Positions 1-9,186 of a stretch of 64,000 bases of DNA are shown here, piece by piece. This DNA comes from Powellomyces hirtus. Taxonomy: Eukaryota; Chytridiomycota; Chytridiomycetes; Spizellomycetales; Powellomycetaceae. The notes under the pieces are model-generated. The model ran no database searches and had not been told where the DNA came from. It worked only from the letters and a program-made list of their open reading frames with translations. The position numbers were made by a program, and so were the translations under genes. The stretch lies in the NCBI GenBank assembly GCA_025526995.1, contig JAHLKG010000004.1:1178001-1242000 (forward strand), given 5' to 3'. How positions within the stretch are numbered: position 1 is the stretch's first letter; each line of letters begins with the position of its first letter.

Positions 1-290
1 CTTCAACACAGGGTTAAACATCGCCGACAGATGCCGAGTCTTGTGGGCTTAGAAGCGGCTTCATTCACTTCTGACAACTGTTCGCGATCACTCATCTTGA
101 TTTGCTCTATGAGTATAAATACAGCGATGAACAGCACAACATGGAACAGCCAAAATAGGTGACTAAAGTGACGAAGTCGGGGTAGGTGGGAAAATGTTCA
201 CGAGGAAGGGGCAGGGCCGTAACGATAAAGAATGTCAGGGTTCCAGTCAATACAGGTCTACAAGAGTGGGACATTTATGGTTGTGGCAAT
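1..290. other. Gene-free edge, 3' side of nucleoside hydrolase
   Basis: I see no supported gene here. It lies downstream of the nucleoside hydrolase stop and probably holds its 3' untranslated region. A TATAAAT string near 114-120 could be chance. A gene ending or starting left of the window cannot be excluded. Confidence 0.4.
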
Positions 291-1836
291 TTAGAAGCTG
301 GTCTTGAAAGTCTTTTCGAGAATGGCCTTGGTGCGCTCGTTGTCCATGGCGAGAACCACGCGAGAGTTCGGGCCCATGGCAGGGGTCGCTCCCCACCAGT
401 CCATGTGAGTCATGCCGCGGGTGTGGGTACCGTTGAGCTCGACCTGAACATCCCAGTCCTTGTAGCTGGTCACAGACTCGGGGTCCAAGGCAGCAACAAG
501 GGCGTAAAGATCCGGCCTGCCAGCAGAAAGAGAGAAAGATGAGTCGGAGCTCAATGCGCTATGTTGCCAAAGCATTGGCCTTACATGAGGAAAGAGTGGG
601 CACCGTAAAGGTACTCTTCGTGGTGTGTCCTCGTCTTTGTCGTGGCTGCCTCGCCCAGTTGTTCTTTCTCAACAAGGATTGCCGAATTGGAGGGGCCCGG
701 TCCACCGGCAAGAAGTTCGTGTTGGGAACGCGACAAGGCCATCGCGCAGCCAGTCATTGACCGCAGGAACCGACCAAACTCGTTGACGGGCTGGGATTGT
801 GTGAGGTAGTCAAAGAATGACCAAGGGAAACCGTGCTCAACTGTCAGCTCCCAGGTGACGAGGGTGAGCTTGGGCGGCGCTTCCTCAGGCTTGCTCAGCT
901 GGGATGCGGAGTGGAAGACAATGTGTGCTGCTTCGGGGTCACAATGGATGTTGAATTCGGCTACGAAACACACGAGGGAGATCATTTGTCAGGCTTCATT
1001 GTAGTATGCACAGGTCTCAGTTACTCAGGTGTACCTGCGCGGTTAGAGTTGCCCTTAGCAAATAGACATCCTCCCATGATGACAACAGTCTTTACTTTGG
1101 TCAAGAAAGTGGGGTCCAGTGTGATGGCAATGGCGAGGTTGCTAAAGCATCGAGATCAGTTTAAATCAAGCTATCGTATTTATTTGTTTCGCAGTTGCAA
1201 CTCACGTTAACGGGCCGAGGGCTACCAGTGTGTAGACGCCTGGACGTTCGTTCACCATGTTCATCAAAGCGTTTGCGGCGTGGCCGGGCTGGGTTTTGAT
1301 TTCCTTTGCTCCAGGCAAGTTCAATTCCTGATGAGGCCGTGCATTAGCCAAGTGCGCAATTGCCCCATCTTGACGAATAGCCTTACCTCATCTCCAGATG
1401 TGGACACGTTGCCGAGACCATCGTCTCCGTGTCCAGGCCACAGTTCCTTCTTAACAATGCCACGGACCAGTGGTCCGTCCGCACCAGCCCAGATCGGAAT
1501 ATCTTTGTTGCCAGTCACCGACAGAAGTGTTTTGGCGTTCTCGACTGCTTGAAGCATATCCACATTGCCTGAAAATCATGTAATAAAGTGTTACACTTCC
1601 AATACAAAGATACATGCAAATGACGGTTCTCAACGTACCATCAACAATTGTGAAAGCCTAACAAACAAAATGCCGAGTGATGTTGCGTGAGCACATGAAC
1701 CAAGACATCTTAAACTAGAATCATGGCATACCTTGACTGAGGTTCCCGGGTGACGGAGAGCGACGAGGATAGCAGTGGCATCATCGATGCCAACATCAGT
1801 GTCGATGATAATTTCGGATTTCGGCGCGTCAACCAT
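291..1836 (-). CDS. Inosine-uridine preferring nucleoside hydrolase (URH1-like)
   Basis: Predicted to hydrolyse the N-glycosidic bond of purine/pyrimidine ribonucleosides in salvage. The first exon (from 1836) carries the family calcium-binding signature IIIDTDVGIDDA. Later exons give AFTIVDG, a segment with DIPIWAGADGP, then ANALMNMVNERPGVYTLVALGP, then VKTVVIMGG, then AEFNIHCDPEAAHIVF, and a C-terminal exon with GMTHMDWWG, which fits the family's conserved His-Asp region. At least seven exons are needed; one (near 1649-1667) is only about 19 bp long. The TAA stop is at 291-293. The start is the ATG just before the DTDVG exon, normal for this family, giving about 330 residues. Family assignment is firm; substrate preference is not visible in the sequence. 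Confidence 0.88.
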
Positions 1837-3315
1837 GTTTATGTCTTGTAGCGGTTATGAAGAGGATAGTTGAGTGACGGCAAAGGACCGAATCGTTCTA
1901 TATGTGCTGTTGACTTTTTTGCTTGTTTCCTGACGGAATGCTTTTTTCGTTTTTTATTAGTTGTTTTTTTAATATTTAGGTGTGTTAATGGCTGTGTGAC
2001 TGGCGGCGCCCTTTTGCTTATCCTTTGCTGGTCATGCGTGACCCGAAACCACTGGACAGCTTGTACCAGATTGCCGGCTACGCGAACCCGTAAATCACAA
2101 GACTGACAAAAACCGCCATGTCGTACACCAATCTGGATCTAAGAGCACACTTTTTTCCCATTTATGCCACAACACTATAAGCCACGCTTTCTCCCAACTC
2201 CGCTTCATGACATTCAGTCGCTACAGAGAAAATAAAGCAAGGATATGATATATGAGAGGACCCAACCCCGTGCAAGCAGAACGTGCAAGAAGAAGATGCC
2301 CATGCTCTCTTTATGTTGGCAAGGCTATTTGTTCGTTTGTGACTGTATACGAACATTGTTACGAACATCCCCGATTGCCAGAACGGCTTCATTTGGTCTG
2401 GCGAAATACCGTATCAGACTTCACATTGGTTGCAAGGTTGCGTAAATCTTCCAGGGGAATATCCGTGGCGAACAACCCACATCTGCTCACGAAGCGGTGT
2501 ACTATTGACAAACAACAAATCACACTGCTTCTCTTAAGTGTTTTGGACTCTCAGGGCAAATCCACGCAATATGCTTACTTATTCCTGTTAACTCATGATC
2601 CACCAGAAGACGTCAAACATAAACCAGAAACGAGATACATACATCAACTACATTGCGATACACCTCATCGCATGATGGATAATCCTTAGATGGCACCTCT
2701 GCGCTCTGCTTAAAGTTTTGGCAATCCGTTGAAATATTTGGGCAACTAGAGGCTAATAAGCGGTGTGGTAGGTACGCATAGTGTGGTTGCCTCACTCTGC
2801 GAGCAGGTCTGAATGTAGTACAGAGTTTTGCAGCAGATGCTTGTCAGCGAACCCAACCCTTAGAAAGGTTAGTTGGTTCTTGTTATTGCTCCTTTCTCTT
2901 TGTGAAAATCGTGGCAATGACTGATGCGGAAAACCATACTCGGTTTAAATTAGCGTCACATTGTGCGTTGTCACGCGTGGAGAGCTCCTTCAACCCCCAA
3001 CTTCATTTCAGGGAGGCCGTTTGCAGAACCAAGCCATCGGCTGGAGCCGCTAAATGAGATATGTGCATCTCAACCAGATTGGGAAACCAAGATGCCTGTG
3101 GTTTCTGATAGCCTAGCTTGTTCAGCGCTGCCTTCGGCTACGCTCGCGGAAGTGAGGGGTCACAAATAGTTGCTTCGTTAACAAAACCCTCACTGAATGT
3201 TAGATAGACATCTGATCAAACGGAATAAGTATTATACACCACGTAGCGTTCTATCCCGGTTAATTAGCGGGGTGACATGCTTGATAGCTACAGTAATCTA
3301 TTTACTACGCCACCA
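1837..3315. other. Intergenic, about 1.5 kb, no gene seen
   Basis: Between the nucleoside hydrolase start and the NAA40 stop. Several open frames exist (for example plus strand 2252-2689) but their translations have no family features, start on non-ATG codons or lack protein-like composition. T-rich tracts occur around 1910-1980. It presumably holds the nucleoside hydrolase promoter and the NAA40 3' region. Confidence 0.4.
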
Positions 3316-4299
3316 TCACGACAGAACCTTGCTGAATATTTCGTACGAGACCCGCGCGGCACGCCTCGGCGGTAGATGGTTGCTCGGTGATATTCCATCG
3401 ATCCTATACCTGAAACGAATGTGAGATACATGGTACAAACAGCCGAGTCGACTTGAGACCCAATCACCGAATGTATCAACCAACCCTCGCTTTTGGTAAA
3501 ATGCAATCGCAGCTGTGTTACTTTTGAACACCGTGAGCATAGACTTCCGCATCCTGTATTTTGAGCCCAACTCTTCCAGCATATCCATGAAATAAGTACC
3601 GAACCCACGGCGTTGATAGCCAGTTTCCAATTGGAGCTCGTAGCTGCAGCAGCGCTGGTGTCAGATCACGTCGTTGTAAGAAGGGACACCGATTTGACGT
3701 TACCAATATATCACCGGTGCTTGTCGATCCTCTGACTCCTGATCTGACCTTTCCGAATCTCCCTCATCGTCACACGAATCTTCCATGGTGAATTGAAAGT
3801 AAAGGAATCCGACCTTCTCAGCGGGGCCGCCAGGGCGCTGTTCCGTGGCTACCACATACAGCGCATTCTCCTCCGTCATCTCTGCCAACTTGTCCTTGCT
3901 CGACCATCCCGTGTCTTTCGCCGCTGCATATCTCCATGAAAAACCAAGGCTCAGGTTCTGAGCACGACCGAAGCCAAGAATTCAAAGCTGCTCACTGTTC
4001 ATAGAGATTTCGCTTTACGAGATCTAGTGCCCAATCTAACGTTTCGGAAGGCAGGGTCTGCAGATTATACAAAGTACTGCTTATAGTAGAACTGCAACAG
4101 GATATAGCGTTGTCAATATGGCGGAGCTATCGTTTGTTGTGCAATGACGTTGAACCTGAACCTCAACCCAGTTTGGCAATTTTCGAGCAGACTCCCAAGC
4201 GGTGTCTGGATAAAAAGTTAGCGCTTTGTTACGGAGCCATCTGAAACCTGCGCTTACACTGTTGGCAGCCGCCACCAGCTTAATGTCTGTTGGGGACAT
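3316..4299 (-). CDS. NAA40: Histone N-alpha-acetyltransferase NAA40 (NatD)
   Basis: Predicted to acetylate the N-terminal Ser of histones H4/H2A. The GNAT core is clear: YCYELQLETGYQRRGFGTYF contains the acetyl-CoA loop (Q/R-x-x-G-x-G/A form RRGFGT), followed by a segment with KSMLTVFKSNTAAIAFYQKRG, matching the NAA40 family MLTVFKxNxxAxxF block. Upstream exons give LPSETLDWALDLVKRNLYEQ, again like NAA40. Spliced C-terminus: the exon ending FYQKRG joins YRIDGISPS after a GTTGGT...TTTCAG intron and ends SYEIFSKVLS. The start is taken at ATG 4299 (MSPTDIK), but a possible acceptor (TTTTGTCAG) lies just upstream, so a further 5' exon may exist. Oddity: an acidic insert of about 25 residues (MEDSCDDEGDSERSDQ...) sits inside the GNAT fold between two strands. 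Divergent from the kinase gene. Confidence 0.82.
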
Positions 4300-4479
4300 G
4301 CCTTGTCCCTGACAAAATGTTGAACAGAGCAAAAATCTGAAGCCACGCGTGGGTGCCCTTACGTGATACTGTCAATCAGCACATTGACACAAAGGCCGTT
4401 TTGGATGCTCTCCAAACACCTTCCACTTTACAGGTCAAATAACCGTTTTTGAGACCAGAGCTTTGCTATCACTAACTCT

Positions 4480-5707
4480 ATGGACTCCTCGACAACCGGT
4501 TCGCCGTCATATGTGCTCTCATACGTCACCCACGTATTCTCGCTTCTGTTCGGTTGGATGGCTAGCTTCCTGAACCGATTACGACCGGCCCCAACGCTGA
4601 AGCTCAAGAACAAGACTTTGCGCGTGGTGAAGCCCCTGGGGGAAGGCGGCTTCTCGTTTGTGTATCTTGTTCAAGATGCTGCGGATAATGCAATGTATGC
4701 ATTGAAACGAGTCCGGATTCAGTTACCCGAGCACGAAGAAAGACTGAAAGCGGAAATCGCCGCCCATAAAGCGGTTACCAGCCCTTTCATTGTGAAACTC
4801 GTGGAGGACGACGTGGTGAGGCGAGGAAGTTCCATAACTGAAGGACTGCTATTGTTGCCGTTTTATGAGCGAGGAACGGTAAGCTACCCGAACTGTGAAG
4901 AGACAATGCGCCTGTGACAGCTTGCCGGACCTTGAATAAATAGAGCAGGTCCAAGACCTGATTGATCGGACGCCTGTTGCGGACTTCATTCCTCTCAGAC
5001 GAATTTTGCAAATATCTATCGACATCTGCGCCGGACTGATGGCTTTCCAGTAAGCATACCTGTGTCCGTTATTTCATTGGATCATTAAGCCTAATCTGTC
5101 GCTCGACCCAGCTCTTATGACCCACCGTTGGCATTTCGCGATCTGAAACCGGCGAACGTACTTATTGGTACCGACGGTCGGGCAGTTCTGATGGATCTCG
5201 GCTCAGTTGCCCCTGCACGCGTGTCAATCACATCTCGAAGGGAAGCACTTGAACTTCAGGAATTGTGCGCGGAAACTGCTACAGCACCCTTCAGAGCACC
5301 AGAGCTATTTGATCCCCCATCAAATGGCTATGTCGATGAGCGGACCGACGTTTGGTAGAGTTTTAGCCAACAAGTGCCCGCCGTTGATGGTGTCTTACGT
5401 CTCTTTTTGTGTCAGGGCGCTGGGTTGCACAATCTACGCGATGGGATACCGCAACTCACCATGTAAGCTGCCGTGCTGCTGTCTGTGAATCATTCCAGCC
5501 CTTATACGTTAGAATTTTGTAGTCGACGGAACAACCACAGCTGCTATGAGTGGACGTGTGTCATTCCCAGCACGAGATCCATATGGCCCAGGATTCCGTG
5601 CACTCATCTCCTCCACCATCACTACGGAACATGCCAGCCGGCCATCAGTTGCGGAGATTCAGGAAAAGTGCCGCATAATGTTAGAATCAGGCGAGGATCA
5701 GGTGTAG
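4480..5707 (+). CDS. STK16/Env7-family serine/threonine kinase
   Basis: Five exons join in frame: 4480-4878, 4946-5049, 5112-5354, 5416-5462, 5523-5707, giving 325 residues. Visible kinase parts: glycine loop LGEGGFSFVYLV, VAIK-type lysine in YALKRV, catalytic loop FRDLKPANVLI, metal motif MDLGS (DLG instead of DFG, normal in the STK16/NAK-like group), activation/APE region TAPFRAPELF, and DERTDVWALGCTIYAM. These strings match STK16 (human) and its fungal Env7 homologues, which act at Golgi/vacuole membranes. Oddities: the HRD histidine is Phe, and the N-terminus has a hydrophobic run (VTHVFSLLFGWMASFL) and no cysteines for acylation, unlike human STK16. The ATG at 4480 places this hydrophobic stretch directly before the kinase domain. 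Confidence 0.85.
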
Positions 5708-5976
5708 ATGCAGGAGGATCTGTGAGCCTTTTTGAAGGAACATTCAGCCTGACGCCAGTAATCATCATTGTAAATCATCTCAGTAGGAACGGGAACAGAG
5801 TAGTCACAGGACATCGATCTTTGTGAATGTGATTGGCTGCCATGGGCAATGGTTGATGCATTTCTGGTTGATGCGTTTCGGTCATCCTAGCTCCTATGTT
5901 GTCTTATACTAGAATACTGTGAGGAAAATGACCGTGTTGCAACGTTGCAATTAATATCGAGTCCATAAGTGTGTAG

Positions 5977-7597
5977 TCATCGAACAACGCCGCTGCCCTT
6001 CTTCCTTGCAGGAACAAGACCCTTATCATAGTGGCAAAAGACCAGATCCCACTTGCCGAGACAGTGCACGATACGGTCGCGGCGTTTGAAACCAAGCACG
6101 TTCCCTTCCAGCAAGCCGTCCGTCTTGCCATGCTTGTTACCGACCGTCTTTCGGGAGAAGAGAGTAGTGGAGAACGTTCCAGGACGGAAGATCTCTACCA
6201 CTCGCTGAATGACATCCTCGAACGATTCATACTCGCTAGACGATCCCTGCCTTACGTGCGAGTAGAATCGTTTAACAGGAACGGTCGTCTCGAATGATGC
6301 GTAAGAGCAGATGTCTTCAGGGGTGACGTGAATAGTGAAGTAATACGGTCCGACCAGTCCGTTAAGAGAATAACCGCACGGGTCAAACAAGTAATCGTCT
6401 ATGACTGCCGTAGGGTAGATCTCCGAGATACCAGCGGCATGCTAAAAGATGCATAACCTAGTCAGAAGTGAATTGACACCCAAAATGCAAATCTAACTCA
6501 CGTAAACACGCTGTCCACCTTCGCGCGCCACATTTGCGGAGCCATCCTTTGCAGCGCGCAGCTCTTCTGCGTTTCGCCAAAAGGCCTTCATTGCTGCCGG
6601 ATCCAAGTTGGTCATCAAAATCTCCAGTGTGACATCGTCTTCATCGTCCTCTTCCTCGACGATGGAAGAGCCAGCATCACTGTCGCGTGAAGATGATTCA
6701 GAGAGCTCCACGCCGTCCAGGTCCAGGCTCAACCTCAAGGGTGTTGCCATGTACAAGCACCAGTGATCACCATTGATCTTGCCGATGACGTAGCCTGCAG
6801 TCTCGAACTCATCGTCCGGGAGAATCTTGTCCAAATATGCAACCTCGTCTCCCCATCTGCCGTGGGGCCATGCTTGCTTTTCAGGGAAGAGGAAAGCTTT
6901 GCGAGAGTAGAACATAGAGTTAACGTCGTTTAGTCCGCAGTAGCCGCGCGCGATTTCCAAGATCCTCGGAACTGCATGCAACAAAGTGGTGGTGCCGCAC
7001 GTCTTGAGAATCAGGCGGTGGGGGTACACAAACATGGATGATTCACTGGCAACGAAGCGTTTGGATGAATAAACGGTAAATGATGATACCACAGCGGATT
7101 GTTCTCGGTGCCTACCTAAGAAGATACGCATCCTCGCATTCATTTTGAATGACATTCAACACTTGGCATTTCACTATGGCGAGCATGTCCTCCCAGACAG
7201 CACGGCTGACCAATCGCAGTCCCGATCGGCGGTATTGCCATTGTCCTTCTTCATCCTGAAAAACATCAACAGGATAATCGTGTTCTGGCCTTGCACAGTC
7301 TACGATTTCATCGATGTCGTCAACGGAAACATCACTTCCGCTGAGACTTTCTATGTCACGTGCGATGTTTGAGCGTTGATTATGAATGGGCGATTCTTTG
7401 CCATTGACGGGACGGAACCATATCTCTAGCACCTTTTCGGGTCCTTCGAATCCGCAAAGAGTCTGCTGTACTTCAGTCTCTGAAGGGAGAGGGGATGGGT
7501 ATGTGGAACTGTAGATGTGGCTGCTGACAGCAGGACGAGGAGGGCAAGCTGAGGCAATCCCATTAGCGACGGGTGGCGCCGCGTTGTTGATAATCAT
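5977..7597 (-). CDS. SPE2: S-adenosylmethionine decarboxylase proenzyme
   Basis: Makes decarboxylated AdoMet, the aminopropyl donor for spermidine and spermine synthesis. Three exons join exactly: 7597-7116, 7045-6502, 6441-5977, 496 residues. Hallmarks: FEGPEKVLEIWF near the N-terminus; DAYLLSESSMFVYPH across the first splice junction, containing the LSESSM self-cleavage site where Ser becomes the pyruvoyl group; LILKTCGTTTLL; DPCGYSLNG; and YFTIHVTPEDICSYASFE. It is longer than most family members (about 330-400 residues) because of an acidic insert (SSIVEEEDDEDD region) and an extension before the cleavage site. ATG 7597 is the first in-frame Met. The upstream leader is pyrimidine-rich on this strand. 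Convergent with the STK16-like gene, 269 bp between stops. Confidence 0.93.
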
Positions 7598-8565
7598 GTT
7601 TTTCTGTTTGTGTGCGTTGGAGTGGCGGATGTTAGACCCACGTCAAATAGGATGTTTGTACTGACACAAACGTCGAGGGAGGGTGATGGAAGTTAGAGGT
7701 ACGTGAATCGTTGGGAGCAAACTAGGGAGGCTCTTTTGGTGTCCGCAGAATCAGACGAGTCTTGGGACGGAAGGGGTTTATATCAACGGCCGGATTTCCT
7801 ATCGAGGCAGCTTCTCCGCGTGGTATCTAAACAAGATACAGTCGGTAAAAGACGGTTAGCACAATCACGAGACAAAAAGATTGCAGAGTGTTTGGCACAA
7901 GAACAAAAAAAAACTCAGCAATCCGCCTACCGGAAAGTTGAGAAAGAACAAGAGTCGCAGGAAGGAAACGAGGAAGTGATTGCCGTTGTAGGCGAGCGGA
8001 GCATAGCAAGGGGGAAGCGGAGACGTCGCGGTGCTGTTGTCTGCGTCCGTCGTGAAAGAGTGGGGAACTGGAAAGAAGAGAGATGTGTGCAATAGCCGTG
8101 AAGAGCGACTTTTGCACTTTGCTGAGACTTTTGCTGAGAGTGTGTTTACAATGCGGTGGGGATACTGATCATTCTCCCGGAATGTTCAATGCCAGAAATT
8201 GTGGGTAGACAAATGGTGATAGAAAGTGTAAGAACAAACGCGGTCGCTCATTCAATTCCCATTTCCATCAATCAATAACTAACCGCAAAAAAACATTGAC
8301 GCCATGACTGCGCCGCACAAGGCACGTGAATCGACACCATGAAACGCGTTTGTCGCGAGGCTTCCTTTGCTTTGCTTTGGCGTTTGCACTTCAAGGTATC
8401 AAGAAAGCAGCCTGCAAGAAAGGACCTACTCTCCTACTAAAGTACGAATCACATGCAAGATAACATCCAGTGTGCATCCTTCACAAACAGAAAAGTCTTG
8501 CTGATCAATATCGAGACTGATTGGTTGAGTGCCGCCGGTGGGATCAGTATCACTATGCAATAACC
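7598..8565. other. Intergenic, AdoMetDC leader/promoter
   Basis: Nearly 1 kb with no supported gene. On the minus strand 7830-8110 is strongly pyrimidine-rich, which makes long Lys/Glu/Arg/Gln-rich frames on the plus strand; I treat those as artefacts. It most likely holds the promoter and 5' leader of the AdoMet decarboxylase gene and the 3' side of the ATX1 locus. Confidence 0.4.
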
Positions 8566-8856
8566 TCAGTGGGCTGGCCCAGCCTTCTTGATGACCTCAA
8601 ACACGGCCTCTTGAGAAAGAGTCGAAGACTTCACGGTGACGGTCTACGATTGTAGTCTAAAATGAGACTTGTCACATACATTTGGAGTATGCGGCTGACA
8701 GCTCCGCTGCATCCTCCGCAGGTCATGCCGACCTTAAACTTATAGATTTGCTGGACGACAGAACAATAATTAGTTTGCATTCTCAATCATCCATCGAATG
8801 CAACTGTTTGTCGGTTCGCCAATAGTCACATCATCCATTGAACTCACTTCAGACAC
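8566..8856 (-). pseudogene. ATX1: ATX1-type copper chaperone, apparently damaged
   Basis: The metal-binding segment is unmistakable: YKFKVGMTCGGCSGAVSRIL, with the MTCxxC copper site of Atx1/HAH1 chaperones, which pass copper to P-type ATPases at the Golgi. The C-terminal half, TVTVKSSTLSQEAVFEVIKK, is also typical. But the two halves are in different frames: at 8643-8646 the frame breaks, and only a 1-base shift or an improbably short intron (about 36 nt) would join them. A likely 5' exon reads xSEQ after splicing of a good intron (8751-8847), but its first codon is GTG (8856-8854) where the family usually has ATG. Either this is a recent pseudogene, or the sequence has errors, or an unseen 5' exon and tiny intron exist. 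Confidence 0.6.
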
Positions 8857-9010
8857 GCTGTTATTATTGTAATTTGTGTGTGAACCTATTCTGCGGGTGT
8901 TGGCTGAATCGCAAACGAGGACTTTGGTATTTGGAAGCAAAATACTGCATGTATAAAGGGGCAGTGGCTCCGTGTTGTTTGATGGGCCCACTTCGCTCAA
9001 GGGGGACACA

Positions 9011-9078
9011 GTCGTGTGTGCGTGAAGCCGCTTGCTTGGCTCTGGTATCGCAAGCAAGCGGCTTCACGCACACACGAC
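9011..9078. repeat. Perfect 28-bp inverted repeat, 12-bp loop
   Basis: Bases 9011-9038 and 9051-9078 are exact reverse complements (arm begins GTCGTGTGTGCGTGAAGCCG), separated by 12 bases. Direct reading shows it; the function is unknown. It lies about 110 bp upstream of the SNT1-like start codon and upstream of the ATX1 locus, so it would sit in the shared 5' region or in an SNT1 leader RNA. Confidence 0.95.
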
Positions 9079-9186
9079 TATCCCCGTTACTCCCACTACA
9101 GCTGCCTGGCTCGTACTTCGCCGTCTACGCCTGGACCATGCTGTTGTTTCCATTGACACTCCGGCCATAAACAAACCACTTTGCAC

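Noticed and set aside
2252..2689. Plus frame of 145 residues
   Set aside because: No recognisable motif and no supporting splice or start signals beyond chance openness.
7703..8095. Plus frame of 130 residues rich in Lys, Glu, Arg and Gln
   Set aside because: Starts at GTG, no family features, and is the complement of a pyrimidine-rich leader of the AdoMet decarboxylase gene.
8838..9170. Plus frame of 110 residues across the hairpin
   Set aside because: Runs through the ATX1 5' exon on the other strand and the inverted repeat; no protein-like features.
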